A stretch of DNA of 64,000 nucleotides from assembly GCA_012269555.1 (NCBI GenBank), contig JAAXKA010000146.1:20255-84254 (forward strand). The letters run 5' to 3'. Below the pieces are notes generated by a model that saw nothing but the letters and a program-made list of their open reading frames with translations, did no database searches and had not been told where the DNA came from. Each line of letters opens with the position of its first letter. Positions within the stretch are counted from its first letter, which is position 1. Source of the stretch: Alphaproteobacteria bacterium (GTDB lineage: Bacteria; Pseudomonadota; Alphaproteobacteria; Puniceispirillales; Puniceispirillaceae). Shown piece after piece: positions 49,297 to 57,630 of the stretch. Both the position numbers and the translations under genes were made by a program.

Positions 49297-50199
49297 ATGA
49301 CACGAACAGTTTTATCATCTGCAGCTAAAGAAATTGTAATTGGGTTTGATGCTCCATTTTGCGTAATTGGGGAGAGAATTAATCCAACGGGTCGCAAGTT
49401 GCTTGCAGAAGAAATGGCAAATGGAAATTATGACAGAGTTCAGTCAGATGCAATCGCACAAATTGAGGCCGGAGCTACCATGCTCGATGTTAATGCTGGA
49501 ATACCACTTGCCAATGAGCCTAAAATTCTTGCTGAGTCTATACAGCTTATACAATCATTTACAGATATACCCCTTTCGATAGATAGCTCTATTGTTGAGG
49601 CCTTGGAGGCTGGTCTGGCTGTTTATCAGGGTAAAGCACTTGTGAATTCAGTAACCGGAGAGGAGGAGCGTCTTGAAGTGGTTCTCCCACTTGTTAAAAA
49701 ATATGGGGCAGCTGTAGTGGCTATTTCAAATGATGAAACCGGTATATCAGAGGATCCAAATGAGAGATTTAAAGTTGCTAAAAAAATTGTTGAAAGAGCA
49801 GCTGACTACGGTATTGATAGACAGGACGTCGTTGTAGATCCGCTTATTATGCCTGTTGGAGCTATTAATCTTGCAGGAAGGTCAGCGCTTGATCTTATTA
49901 TAAGGCTGCGCTCTGAATTAAAGGTTAATACAACATGTGGTGCATCTAATATTTCCTTTGGACTGCCGAATAGGCATGGGATGAATGCAGCTTTTTTATC
50001 AATGGCAGCTGGTGCGGGCATGACCTCTGCTATTATGAATCCTCTTCATTCGGAGGAGATGACAGCGATATTAGGTGCTGATGTAATGAACGGTGTAGAC
50101 CCCGAATGTAGAAAATGGATCAAGAAATTTAGAGAGCCCAATGCTTCTGGAACGAACACACGTGAGCGCCGCGCTACTCGCCGGCGTGCACGAGACTAA
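49297..50199 (+). CDS. Pterin-binding methyltetrahydrofolate:corrinoid methyltransferase
   Basis: The 300-residue TIM barrel belongs to the DHPS/methyltransferase (AcsE, MetH pterin domain) family. Key positions are the N-terminal GERINPTGR, Asp64-Val-Asn66, Asp96 in LSIDSS, Asp181 in VVVDPL and Asn218 in GASNISFGLPNR. It should move methyl groups between methylcobalamin on the corrinoid protein and tetrahydrofolate. The last 14 residues form an arginine-rich tail ending RRRARD, beyond the usual barrel. Confidence 0.92.
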   Translation: MTRTVLSSAAKEIVIGFDAPFCVIGERINPTGRKLLAEEMANGNYDRVQSDAIAQIEAGATMLDVNAGIPLANEPKILAESIQLIQSFTDIPLSIDSSIVEALEAGLAVYQGKALVNSVTGEEERLEVVLPLVKKYGAAVVAISNDETGISEDPNERFKVAKKIVERAADYGIDRQDVVVDPLIMPVGAINLAGRSALDLIIRLRSELKVNTTCGASNISFGLPNRHGMNAAFLSMAAGAGMTSAIMNPLHSEEMTAILGADVMNGVDPECRKWIKKFREPNASGTNTRERRATRRRARD

Positions 50200-50211
50200 A
50201 AAGAGATTGAA

Positions 50212-52254
50212 TTGAAGCAAGGAAAAAAATGTAAAATTATTTTTACGCCATCTGGGAGACAGGGTCTGGTAGATGAAAACGTAAACCTGCTTCAAGCGGC
50301 AAGGCAGATAGGGGTTGACATTGACTCTGTATGTGGTGGCAGAGCAATGTGTGGAAGATGTCAAATAGAAGTGGGAGAAGGCAAATTCGCAAAACACGGA
50401 GTTCTCTCATTTGCAAACAATCTTACCGGACCAAACGCAACTGAGACTAAATATTTAGAAAAGCGTAATCTTAAAAAAGGCCGAAGGCTCGCTTGCCAAT
50501 GTGATGTAATTGGTGATTTGGTTATTGACGTTCCAGCAGCAAGTCAGATGCATCAGCAATTAATTCGAAAAGATGCAGACAATAGATTAGTTGATATTAA
50601 TCCTCCAACTCGTTTATGTTTTGTCGAAGTGAGAAAGCCTGATATGCACGAGCCCTCTGGAGACCTTCGTAGGGTGGCTGAAGCCTTAATTGAACAATGG
50701 CCGTCTCGAGTTAGTGTTTCTAACAGTTCTGAAATTTCAGCAGATTTGCAAGTGCTAGTTGAATTGCAATCTAACTTAAGAAAATCAAATTGGCAGGTTA
50801 CAGTTGTTTTGCGCAATGGCAATCATATTGTAGCAGTTATGCCAGGATTAAAGACGCAGATATTAGGTGTTGCTATCGATATTGGTTCTACCACGATGTC
50901 AGCGCAGATTTGTGATATGAATTCTGGAGAAGTGTTAGCAGTGAGTGGAATGATGAATCCACAAATTCGTTTTGGTGAGGACCTAATGAGTCGAGTAAGT
51001 TATGGTTTTATGAATGAAGGAGGTGCTGAAGAACTCACCAAAGCAGTTCAGAACGGACTGCAGGAACTCATCGAAAAAGCTTCAAAACAAGAAGGTCTAA
51101 ATGTACAAGACATCTTCGAAATTGTTTTGGTTGGTAACCCAGTTATGCATCATCTTGTGCTTGGAATTGACCCTGTTGAACTCGGTGGCGCTCCATTTGC
51201 ATTAACGCTGGATACTGCAGTTAATTGTCTAGCTCAGGAAGTGGGATTACGTTTTAATGCGGCAACGCGGGTTTATCTGCTCCCTTGTATTGCTGGTCAT
51301 GTCGGAGCGGATGCCGCTGGGGCAGTTTTAGCAGAGGCTCCACAAGATTCAGAAGAAATTACATTGCTAATTGATATTGGAACCAATGCTGAAATAATTT
51401 TAGGAAATTGCCATCATCTGATGGCAGCATCTTCCCCAACTGGTCCAGCTTTTGAAGGTGCACAGATTTCTTCAGGACAACGTGCTGCTGTAGGAGCAAT
51501 AGAACGTGTACGAATAAACCCCAACAATTATGAGCCAATTTATAAGGTCATTGGCTCAGACCAATGGTCAGATTCTGCTGATTTTCTTAAAGAGGTTAAA
51601 AAAACTGGTTTAACAGGTATTTGTGGCTCGGGAATTATTGAAATAATTGCAGAAATGTATCTAGCTGGGATTATTTCAGAAGATGGAGTAATAAATGGGG
51701 CGTTATCGTCCAAAACAAAAAGAATCGAAAAGTCTGGTCGAACATTTTGCTACAAAGTCACTGAGCAGATAGCTATTACGCAAGCAGATGTCAGAGCCAT
51801 CCAGTTAGCAAAGGCTGCTTTATATGCTGGATTTCGATTATTAATGGATAAAATGGGAGTTGAAAAAGTAGATAAAGTCATATTGGCAGGTGCATTTGGT
51901 ACCCATATTGAGCCAAAATATGCAATGATATTAGGTATGGTACCTGATTGCGAATTAAAAAATGTAATTGGTGCTGGAAATTCTGCAGGTGCAGGGGCAA
52001 GAATGGCGTTGTTAAGCTTGATGGCAAGAACAGAAATTGAGAAAATAGTTAGACAAATTGATAAAATAGAAACAGCGATAGAACCAGCTTTTCAAGACCA
52101 CTTTGTGCGTGCAATGGCATTCCCACATAAAACTGACCCTTATTCACTCTTAAGTAAAGCAATCAAACTACCTCATCGTGAGTTGATAGATAATGTTGTC
52201 AGTGCATCCACCAATTCCAAACGCAAAAGAACAGGCAGGCGCGCTAGACCATAA
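50212..52254 (+). CDS. Ferredoxin-ASKHA corrinoid reductive activator (RACo-like, DUF4445)
   Basis: The protein re-reduces inactive cob(II)alamin. Its N-terminal 2Fe-2S domain has Cys41, Cys47, Cys50 and a later Cys95/97 (VCGGRAMCGRC, then ACQC). A middle region leads into an ASKHA ATPase-like domain with VAIDIGSTTMSAQI, LLIDIGTNAEIIL and GICGSGIIEI. The 680-residue length fits RACo-type activators. It starts with TTG 12 bases after the previous stop. The C-terminus is basic and ends GRRARP, echoing its neighbour's tail. Confidence 0.92.
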   Translation: MKQGKKCKIIFTPSGRQGLVDENVNLLQAARQIGVDIDSVCGGRAMCGRCQIEVGEGKFAKHGVLSFANNLTGPNATETKYLEKRNLKKGRRLACQCDVIGDLVIDVPAASQMHQQLIRKDADNRLVDINPPTRLCFVEVRKPDMHEPSGDLRRVAEALIEQWPSRVSVSNSSEISADLQVLVELQSNLRKSNWQVTVVLRNGNHIVAVMPGLKTQILGVAIDIGSTTMSAQICDMNSGEVLAVSGMMNPQIRFGEDLMSRVSYGFMNEGGAEELTKAVQNGLQELIEKASKQEGLNVQDIFEIVLVGNPVMHHLVLGIDPVELGGAPFALTLDTAVNCLAQEVGLRFNAATRVYLLPCIAGHVGADAAGAVLAEAPQDSEEITLLIDIGTNAEIILGNCHHLMAASSPTGPAFEGAQISSGQRAAVGAIERVRINPNNYEPIYKVIGSDQWSDSADFLKEVKKTGLTGICGSGIIEIIAEMYLAGIISEDGVINGALSSKTKRIEKSGRTFCYKVTEQIAITQADVRAIQLAKAALYAGFRLLMDKMGVEKVDKVILAGAFGTHIEPKYAMILGMVPDCELKNVIGAGNSAGAGARMALLSLMARTEIEKIVRQIDKIETAIEPAFQDHFVRAMAFPHKTDPYSLLSKAIKLPHRELIDNVVSASTNSKRKRTGRRARP

Positions 52255-52292
52255 AAAACTCAAAAAAAAAAGTATACCTATTTTCACACAGT

Positions 52293-52436
52293 CTAGGATA
52301 AGTCAATGTTTGTTAGCTTTTTATTTGACTGAAATAATCGTAGTTTTGCGTGAATATAAAATAGTAATATCATACCAAAAGATATCGCATAGCACGCCCA
52401 AATGTACGAAGAGTAATCAGTAAAAATTATTTTCAT
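52293..52436 (-). CDS. ccmD: Haem exporter protein CcmD
   Basis: A 47-codon ORF starts two bases after the ccmC stop. It encodes a single-helix protein: a short N-terminal part ending SSYIWACY, a hydrophobic helix (about residues 12-29) and a basic tail with KLRLFQSNKK. This size, topology and position match CcmD, which stabilises CcmE binding to CcmC. It is too short for most ORF thresholds. It lies convergent with the corrinoid activator. Confidence 0.85.
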   Translation of the reverse strand: MKIIFTDYSSYIWACYAISFGMILLFYIHAKLRLFQSNKKLTNIDLS

Positions 52437-52438
52437 TA

Positions 52439-53152
52439 TCAACTGCGCGAAATTTGTTTCAAATACTTTAGCTCATTTAGAAGGGTTAACATGCGAGTTA
52501 GAACTATAATAATAAAAAAAATTTGAAAAGAAAAAAATAAGGTTAATAATGGCCAGAGCATCGCCGGGTCAATTGAAATGCCCTCAGATCTCATTATACT
52601 TGCAGGCTGGTGCAGCGTATGCCACCAGTCAACTGAAAATTTTACTATTGGCAAATTTATACATCCTACTAGCGCAAGAATTGCTGCTGGGCGAGCGCCT
52701 CTCTCTGACCTTTCGAATGCATTTGAAAGTGAAATATAACCAATAAAGAAAAAAAATAACACCAGCATAGAAGTTAGTCGTCCATCCCAAACCCACCAAA
52801 CACCCCAAATTGGCTTACCCCAAAAACTACCTGTTATTAGGGTTAATGCAGCAAAGCCCGTGCCGATCGGCGCGATTGAGCGCGCTGCAATCTCTGCCAA
52901 TGGATGTCGCCATATCAAAAAGAAAAATGAACATATGCCCAAGAGTAGATAACTAGATAGTGCTAACCAAGCAGAAGGAACGTGAACATACATAATGCGC
53001 ACAGCATCTCCTTGTTGATAGTCAGCTGGAGAAACTAAAAGAGCGAGGTACAAGCCATATCCAAGAGACAAAAGACATATAACTTCTAGGAAAGGTAAAA
53101 TGAAGATTGCAATTTTTCTAAACCTAGTTGGATTTGCTAAATAATTAAACAT
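52439..53152 (-). CDS. ccmC: Haem transporter/handler CcmC
   Basis: CcmC loads haem onto CcmE during cytochrome c maturation. The tryptophan-rich haem-handling motif is WGVWWVWDGRLTS, with flanking His residues (YVHVPSAW, WWHTLHQPAS). Six helices are expected in 237 residues. It is third in the ccmA-B-C-D series. An 82-base gap separates it from ccmB. Confidence 0.95.
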   Translation of the reverse strand: MFNYLANPTRFRKIAIFILPFLEVICLLSLGYGLYLALLVSPADYQQGDAVRIMYVHVPSAWLALSSYLLLGICSFFFLIWRHPLAEIAARSIAPIGTGFAALTLITGSFWGKPIWGVWWVWDGRLTSMLVLFFFFIGYISLSNAFERSERGARPAAILALVGCINLPIVKFSVDWWHTLHQPASIMRSEGISIDPAMLWPLLTLFFSFQIFFIIIVLTRMLTLLNELKYLKQISRS

Positions 53153-53234
53153 GGCTGTCCTTAAAAGAGCACAATCTTTAAAATTCTATAAATAGATAAA
53201 AATAAAAGCGTAATTAATTTTTGTTATTATGCCT

Positions 53235-53909
53235 TCAGTTGTTTTCTATAGCATTTTTTAGACCTAATTGCATAATTGGTATCGCTAACACAATCAAGCT
53301 TAAATCCATAGCAATCATAATAGAAATATAAGGTTTTATAGGCGTAGTTTCAATAAGAGCTATTCCTGTCATGCACCCAAATATTATAATAGGAAGACTA
53401 AGCGGTAGAACCAAGACAGCGGCTAAAATAGCAGCTCTTCTTGCGCCTAAAACTAATCCAGAGGCAATACCCCCTAATAAGGTCATTCCAAACAAACCAA
53501 GTACAAGTGAAATGGCAAGTTCAAAAAATATAGATAAGTTAAGCCCTATCATAGTGCAAATCACGGGTAATATAATAAGCAGTGGTATTGTTGTAACTAA
53601 GAAAAAACATAAACACTTCGCAGCAGCATAACATCCAAGTGGTTGATCATTGTGAGCTGCTTTTTCAATAAAACCGTGTAAATAATCGTCTGTAAATAAT
53701 CGGTCATATGCCGGAACAACTGACACAAATGCAGCAATCCAGACAAGTGCTATGCCATATTCTGACAGCTTATTAGGGTCTGGTCCTAGTGTGAGTGGAA
53801 ATAACATCATGATCAATATAAAAAACCCTATCTGGCTCAATATATCAGTCACTTGAGATATACTGATCTCAAACTCCCTTATAAAATATTGATAGAAAAT
53901 CAATATCAC
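53235..53909 (-). CDS. ccmB: Haem exporter permease CcmB
   Basis: CcmB is the membrane partner of CcmA in the cytochrome c maturation ABC complex. Six helices are evident in 224 residues, with LGPDPNKLSEYGIALVWIAA and LPLSLPIIIFG conserved. It starts with GTG, whose bases overlap the ccmA stop (GTGA), indicating coupled translation. Confidence 0.93.
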   Translation of the reverse strand: MILIFYQYFIREFEISISQVTDILSQIGFFILIMMLFPLTLGPDPNKLSEYGIALVWIAAFVSVVPAYDRLFTDDYLHGFIEKAAHNDQPLGCYAAAKCLCFFLVTTIPLLIILPVICTMIGLNLSIFFELAISLVLGLFGMTLLGGIASGLVLGARRAAILAAVLVLPLSLPIIIFGCMTGIALIETTPIKPYISIMIAMDLSLIVLAIPIMQLGLKNAIENN

Positions 53910-54541
53910 AGCTTAGCCTCTAGTTGTATGATTTGTGGTGAAAGATGCTTACATAAAGGTTGATGTGCAGCCACTATGACCCGTCCTCCAAATTTAATAT
54001 GCTCTTCGATCAATGTTTCTAGTGCTAAACAATGAAAGGAGTCCAGTGCGCTATTAGGCTCGTCCAATAACCATAGTGCTTCTTTTTGTCTATTTGACTT
54101 CAGAAGCAGTTGACTGAGAGCAAGGCGTTGTATTTGCCCTGTTGACAAAGTCCTAATTGGTTGTTGAAAAAAATCAATAACATTGAACCTATCCTCGTCA
54201 AACATTGATAACTTTCGCATAGATGCGATCTGAGATAGGTTTTTAGCGGCAGATAAATTAGGGTGAAAACCAAATGGGTGTCCTATGTACCAGATTGGTA
54301 AATGAGATTTTAAAGGTTCAAAAATATGTCCATTCAAACTCATCATACCATTACTGATAGGAAGATATCCGGCAATAATTCTAAGAAGACTGGTTTTGCC
54401 AGCCCCATTTGGACCATTTAATATACAAATATCTCCAGAAGAGATATTTAAATTTAAGTTCTTAAATATTAATTTATTTGCGCGAAAAAGCGTCACATTT
54501 GTTAAGGACAAAGTTGCATGTGCTAATTCAGATGAACTCAT
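53906..54541 (-). CDS. ccmA: Cytochrome c biogenesis ATP-binding protein CcmA
   Basis: CcmA energises release of holo-CcmE. Walker A is LNGPNGAGKTSLLRI, the signature is LSTGQIQRLALSQLLL and Walker B is LWLLDEPNSALD. The 211-residue length is typical. It begins 12 bases after the stop of acnB and so is probably co-transcribed with it. The ccm end overlaps ccmB. Confidence 0.95.
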   Translation of the reverse strand: MSSSELAHATLSLTNVTLFRANKLIFKNLNLNISSGDICILNGPNGAGKTSLLRIIAGYLPISNGMMSLNGHIFEPLKSHLPIWYIGHPFGFHPNLSAAKNLSQIASMRKLSMFDEDRFNVIDFFQQPIRTLSTGQIQRLALSQLLLKSNRQKEALWLLDEPNSALDSFHCLALETLIEEHIKFGGRVIVAAHQPLCKHLSPQIIQLEAKL

Positions 54542-54553
54542 ATCTAAGCTAAG

Positions 54554-57346
54554 TTAAAAATGTATTGAATCAGTTGTTTTCATTTGATCAACGGGTGGAG
54601 CAAATTTTGTAAGTGTTATATTTTCTACGGCACTTTTATATTCCTCAATGGTAGGTGTTCTGCCGAGTATAGCTGATAAGACAACAACTGGTGTGGAGGC
54701 CAAAAGAGATTCCCCTTTTTTCTCTTTTGAGTCTTCAACCACACGTCCTTTAAATAGACGAGTGGATGTAGCCATTACGGTATCACCTTTTGCAGCTTTT
54801 TCCTGGTTTCCCATACATAAATTACAACCAGGGCGTTCTAAATATAATATATTATCATAATCAATACGAGCGGTTTGTTTGGGGTTATTATCATTAAATT
54901 CAAAACCAGAATATTTTTGTAGTATATCCCAGTCACCCTCTTCTTTTAACTCATCAATTATATTATAAGTCGGAGCCGCAACCACTAAGGGCGCATTAAA
55001 TTCAACTTTACCATTTTCTTTTTCTAGATTTTTTAACATTTGTGCCACTATTTTTATATCGCCTTTATGAACCATACATGAACCAACAAAGCCTAGGTCC
55101 ACTTTTTTTTGTGCCATGTAATGTGAGATTGGTCTGATTGTATCGTGGGTATAACGTTTTGATAAATCCTCGTTGTTTACATCAGGGTCAGCAATCATCG
55201 GTTCGTCGATTTGATTAAGATCTATCACGACCTCCTCAAAATACGCTGCATCCGAGTCTGGTTTTAAAGCTGGTTTTTTTCCATTTTTTATTTCTTCGAT
55301 TCGTTTTTCCGCAATTTCGATAAGCTTGTTAAGCATTCCACTTTCATTCTCGAGACCTTTATTTATCATTCCGTTGATCCGCTGAATTGAAATTTTAAGG
55401 GACTCTATGAGTGTTTTGTCGGTTGAAATACAAATAGATGCTTTTGCCTTCATTTCTGCAGTCCAGTCAGTAAAGGTAAATGCTTGGTCAGAGAGAAGAG
55501 TGCCAATGTGAACTTCAATGACTCTTCCCTGAAAAATGTTTTCTCCATATTTCTTTAACATTTGTGCCTGAGTTGCATGCACTACATCACGAAAATCCAT
55601 GTGCTCTGCCATTTTCCCTTTAAATGTTACCTTTACTGTCTCTGGAATAGGCATTGTTACCTCTCCAGTTGCTAAGGCTAGAGCTACTGTTCCAGAGTCC
55701 GCACCAAATGCTACACCCTTAGACATCCGTGTATGCGAGTCACCTCCAATAATAACTGACCAATCATCAACGGTAATATCATTTAGCACTTTGTGAATAA
55801 CATCAGTCAAAGGCAAGTATTTGTTATCTGGGTCTCTACCTGTAACCAAGCCGAACTCTTTCATAAATTTCATGAGTTTAGGAGTATTTTCTTGAGCTCT
55901 CGCGTCCCAAACAGAGGCAGTGTGGCATCCAGATTGATATGCTCCATCCAAGCTTGGTGATATGGTAGTAGCTGCCATCGCTTCTAGTTCTTGAGCTGTC
56001 ATAAGTCCAGTTGTATCTTGAGAGCCTACAATATTGACTTTTACTCTTACATCAGACCCGGCGTGTAAAAACGGCGTTTTTTTCTTCTCAAGAGAATTGG
56101 CATTAAATATTTTTTCAACGGCAGTTAGACCAACACCCTCATGAAAGACTTCTTTTGGTTTTGCATAAACAGTCTCATAATCTGTGTTTAGCAAATTATT
56201 TGCGATGGTTTGCAGTTTTTTCCCAAAAATTACAGCATAAGAACCACCTGCCTTAATAAAATCCTTCTTTTCAGGTGAGAATGATGCGCTAACATCTACT
56301 AGTTGTTCACCAGTATCGTCGTTGTATAGTTTCATATTTTTTGTATTTATCGTGAGTGGGGTCCCTGTTTCCACAGAATATTTTTGTTCTAAGACTGGAC
56401 TATCGTCATTGTTAAATATAGGTTTTCCATCGGCACCCTGTTTATTAACCCAGTTTTTCAAATCTATTCCTATGCCACCCGTGACACCAACTGTTGTTAG
56501 AAATATTGGTGAGATACCATTGGTTCCTGCCACTATTGGAGCCATATTTACGAAGGGTATGTATGGACTTAATGGTTTACCAGTCCAAAGAGCAACATTG
56601 TTGACGCCAGACATTCTTGATGAACCAACCCCCATGGTTCCTTTCTCTGCCACCAACATTACGCTTCTATTTGGATGTTCTTTTTGCAATTTTCTTATTT
56701 CTTTTTGTGCTTCCTCTGAAATCATGCATTTACCATGAAGCTCTCTATCGGCCCTGGAATGTGCTTGATTTCCGGGAGATAATAAATCTGTTGAAATATC
56801 TCCCTCTGCGGCAACATAAGTTACTATTTTGATCTCTTCATCAAGTTCTGGAAGTTTAGTAAAAAATTCAGCTTTCGAATAGCTTTCAAGCAATTCTTTC
56901 GCCATTAGATTTTTTTGGTTAAAGGCGTCTTCTATCCTTTTTATATCTGAATCATATAAAAATACTTGAGTTTTTAAAACCTCGGTTGCCCTCTTGGCAA
57001 GATGGATGTCTTCACCAAGAGCAATGTTCAGAAGAACTGTTATAGAGGGTCCGCCACGCATGTGAGACAATAGTTCAAAAGCGAATTCATCAGTGATTTC
57101 TTTAATTTTAAATTTTTTAAAAATTATGTCCTGAAGGAATAGAGCTTTTTCCTGAGCTGCCTCAGTAGTTCCTGGTAATACATTATAGATTATTAGGTTT
57201 AGAGCTTTTGTTCTATTCAAACTATTCATAGACTTTATCTCTTGAATTAGTTCTTTTACCAATCTTTTACTTTCGATTGGTTTAGCAGATAAACCTTGAG
57301 ATTTTCTATCCTCAATTTCTTTAAAATATTTTTCTATTAATTCCAT
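54554..57346 (-). CDS. acnB: Aconitate hydratase B, long Bacteroidetes-like form
   Basis: AcnB interconverts citrate and isocitrate and may also act on 2-methylisocitrate. A helical N-terminal domain is followed by a swivel domain and three Fe-S barrel domains. The cluster cysteines are in VGSCMVHKG (about residue 755) and GCNLCMGNQ (about 836 and 839), and HTASVWDARAQ and GGDSHTRMS match the active site. ATG 57346 (930 residues) follows GGAAGA and is preferred over GTG 57358. E. coli AcnB has 865 residues. Sequence and length recall flavobacterial AcnB closely (from memory), unlike the AcnA normal in alphaproteobacteria. ccmA follows after 12 bases. Confidence 0.94.
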   Translation of the reverse strand: MELIEKYFKEIEDRKSQGLSAKPIESKRLVKELIQEIKSMNSLNRTKALNLIIYNVLPGTTEAAQEKALFLQDIIFKKFKIKEITDEFAFELLSHMRGGPSITVLLNIALGEDIHLAKRATEVLKTQVFLYDSDIKRIEDAFNQKNLMAKELLESYSKAEFFTKLPELDEEIKIVTYVAAEGDISTDLLSPGNQAHSRADRELHGKCMISEEAQKEIRKLQKEHPNRSVMLVAEKGTMGVGSSRMSGVNNVALWTGKPLSPYIPFVNMAPIVAGTNGISPIFLTTVGVTGGIGIDLKNWVNKQGADGKPIFNNDDSPVLEQKYSVETGTPLTINTKNMKLYNDDTGEQLVDVSASFSPEKKDFIKAGGSYAVIFGKKLQTIANNLLNTDYETVYAKPKEVFHEGVGLTAVEKIFNANSLEKKKTPFLHAGSDVRVKVNIVGSQDTTGLMTAQELEAMAATTISPSLDGAYQSGCHTASVWDARAQENTPKLMKFMKEFGLVTGRDPDNKYLPLTDVIHKVLNDITVDDWSVIIGGDSHTRMSKGVAFGADSGTVALALATGEVTMPIPETVKVTFKGKMAEHMDFRDVVHATQAQMLKKYGENIFQGRVIEVHIGTLLSDQAFTFTDWTAEMKAKASICISTDKTLIESLKISIQRINGMINKGLENESGMLNKLIEIAEKRIEEIKNGKKPALKPDSDAAYFEEVVIDLNQIDEPMIADPDVNNEDLSKRYTHDTIRPISHYMAQKKVDLGFVGSCMVHKGDIKIVAQMLKNLEKENGKVEFNAPLVVAAPTYNIIDELKEEGDWDILQKYSGFEFNDNNPKQTARIDYDNILYLERPGCNLCMGNQEKAAKGDTVMATSTRLFKGRVVEDSKEKKGESLLASTPVVVLSAILGRTPTIEEYKSAVENITLTKFAPPVDQMKTTDSIHF

Positions 57347-57429
57347 AATTTCTTCCACAAGTATCTTTTGAATAGATTTTTTTTGTAAAAAATTTCAAAA
57401 ATATAGCTATTGCTGTTTAAAATTTTTAA

Positions 57430-57495
57430 ATGGTTAATAAACAGTCAAATTATTGATGATTACTATTTTATGACGTTCATAAAATTTTTAACCAT
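57430..57495. promoter_or_regulatory. Nested inverted repeats between acnB and the helicase gene
   Basis: A perfect 9-3-9 palindrome (arms ATTTTATGA and TCATAAAAT around CGT, 57465-57485) is flanked by ATGGTTAA (57430-57437) and TTAACCAT (57488-57495), themselves an inverted pair. It is about 120-140 bases from both divergent starts, so either gene could be controlled. The rest of the 284-base gap is AT-rich with no ORF. Confidence 0.5.
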
Positions 57496-57630
57496 ATAAT
57501 TCCACCATTTTATTAAATTCTTTTTTTAATATTTAAAATTTCGCTTGTCTTTGTGCGCTTAAATGTATGTTATCAGGAGTAATAATTTTTTACACAAACC
57601 AATAACTAATTTTGTAATTTAGGTCTTGTG

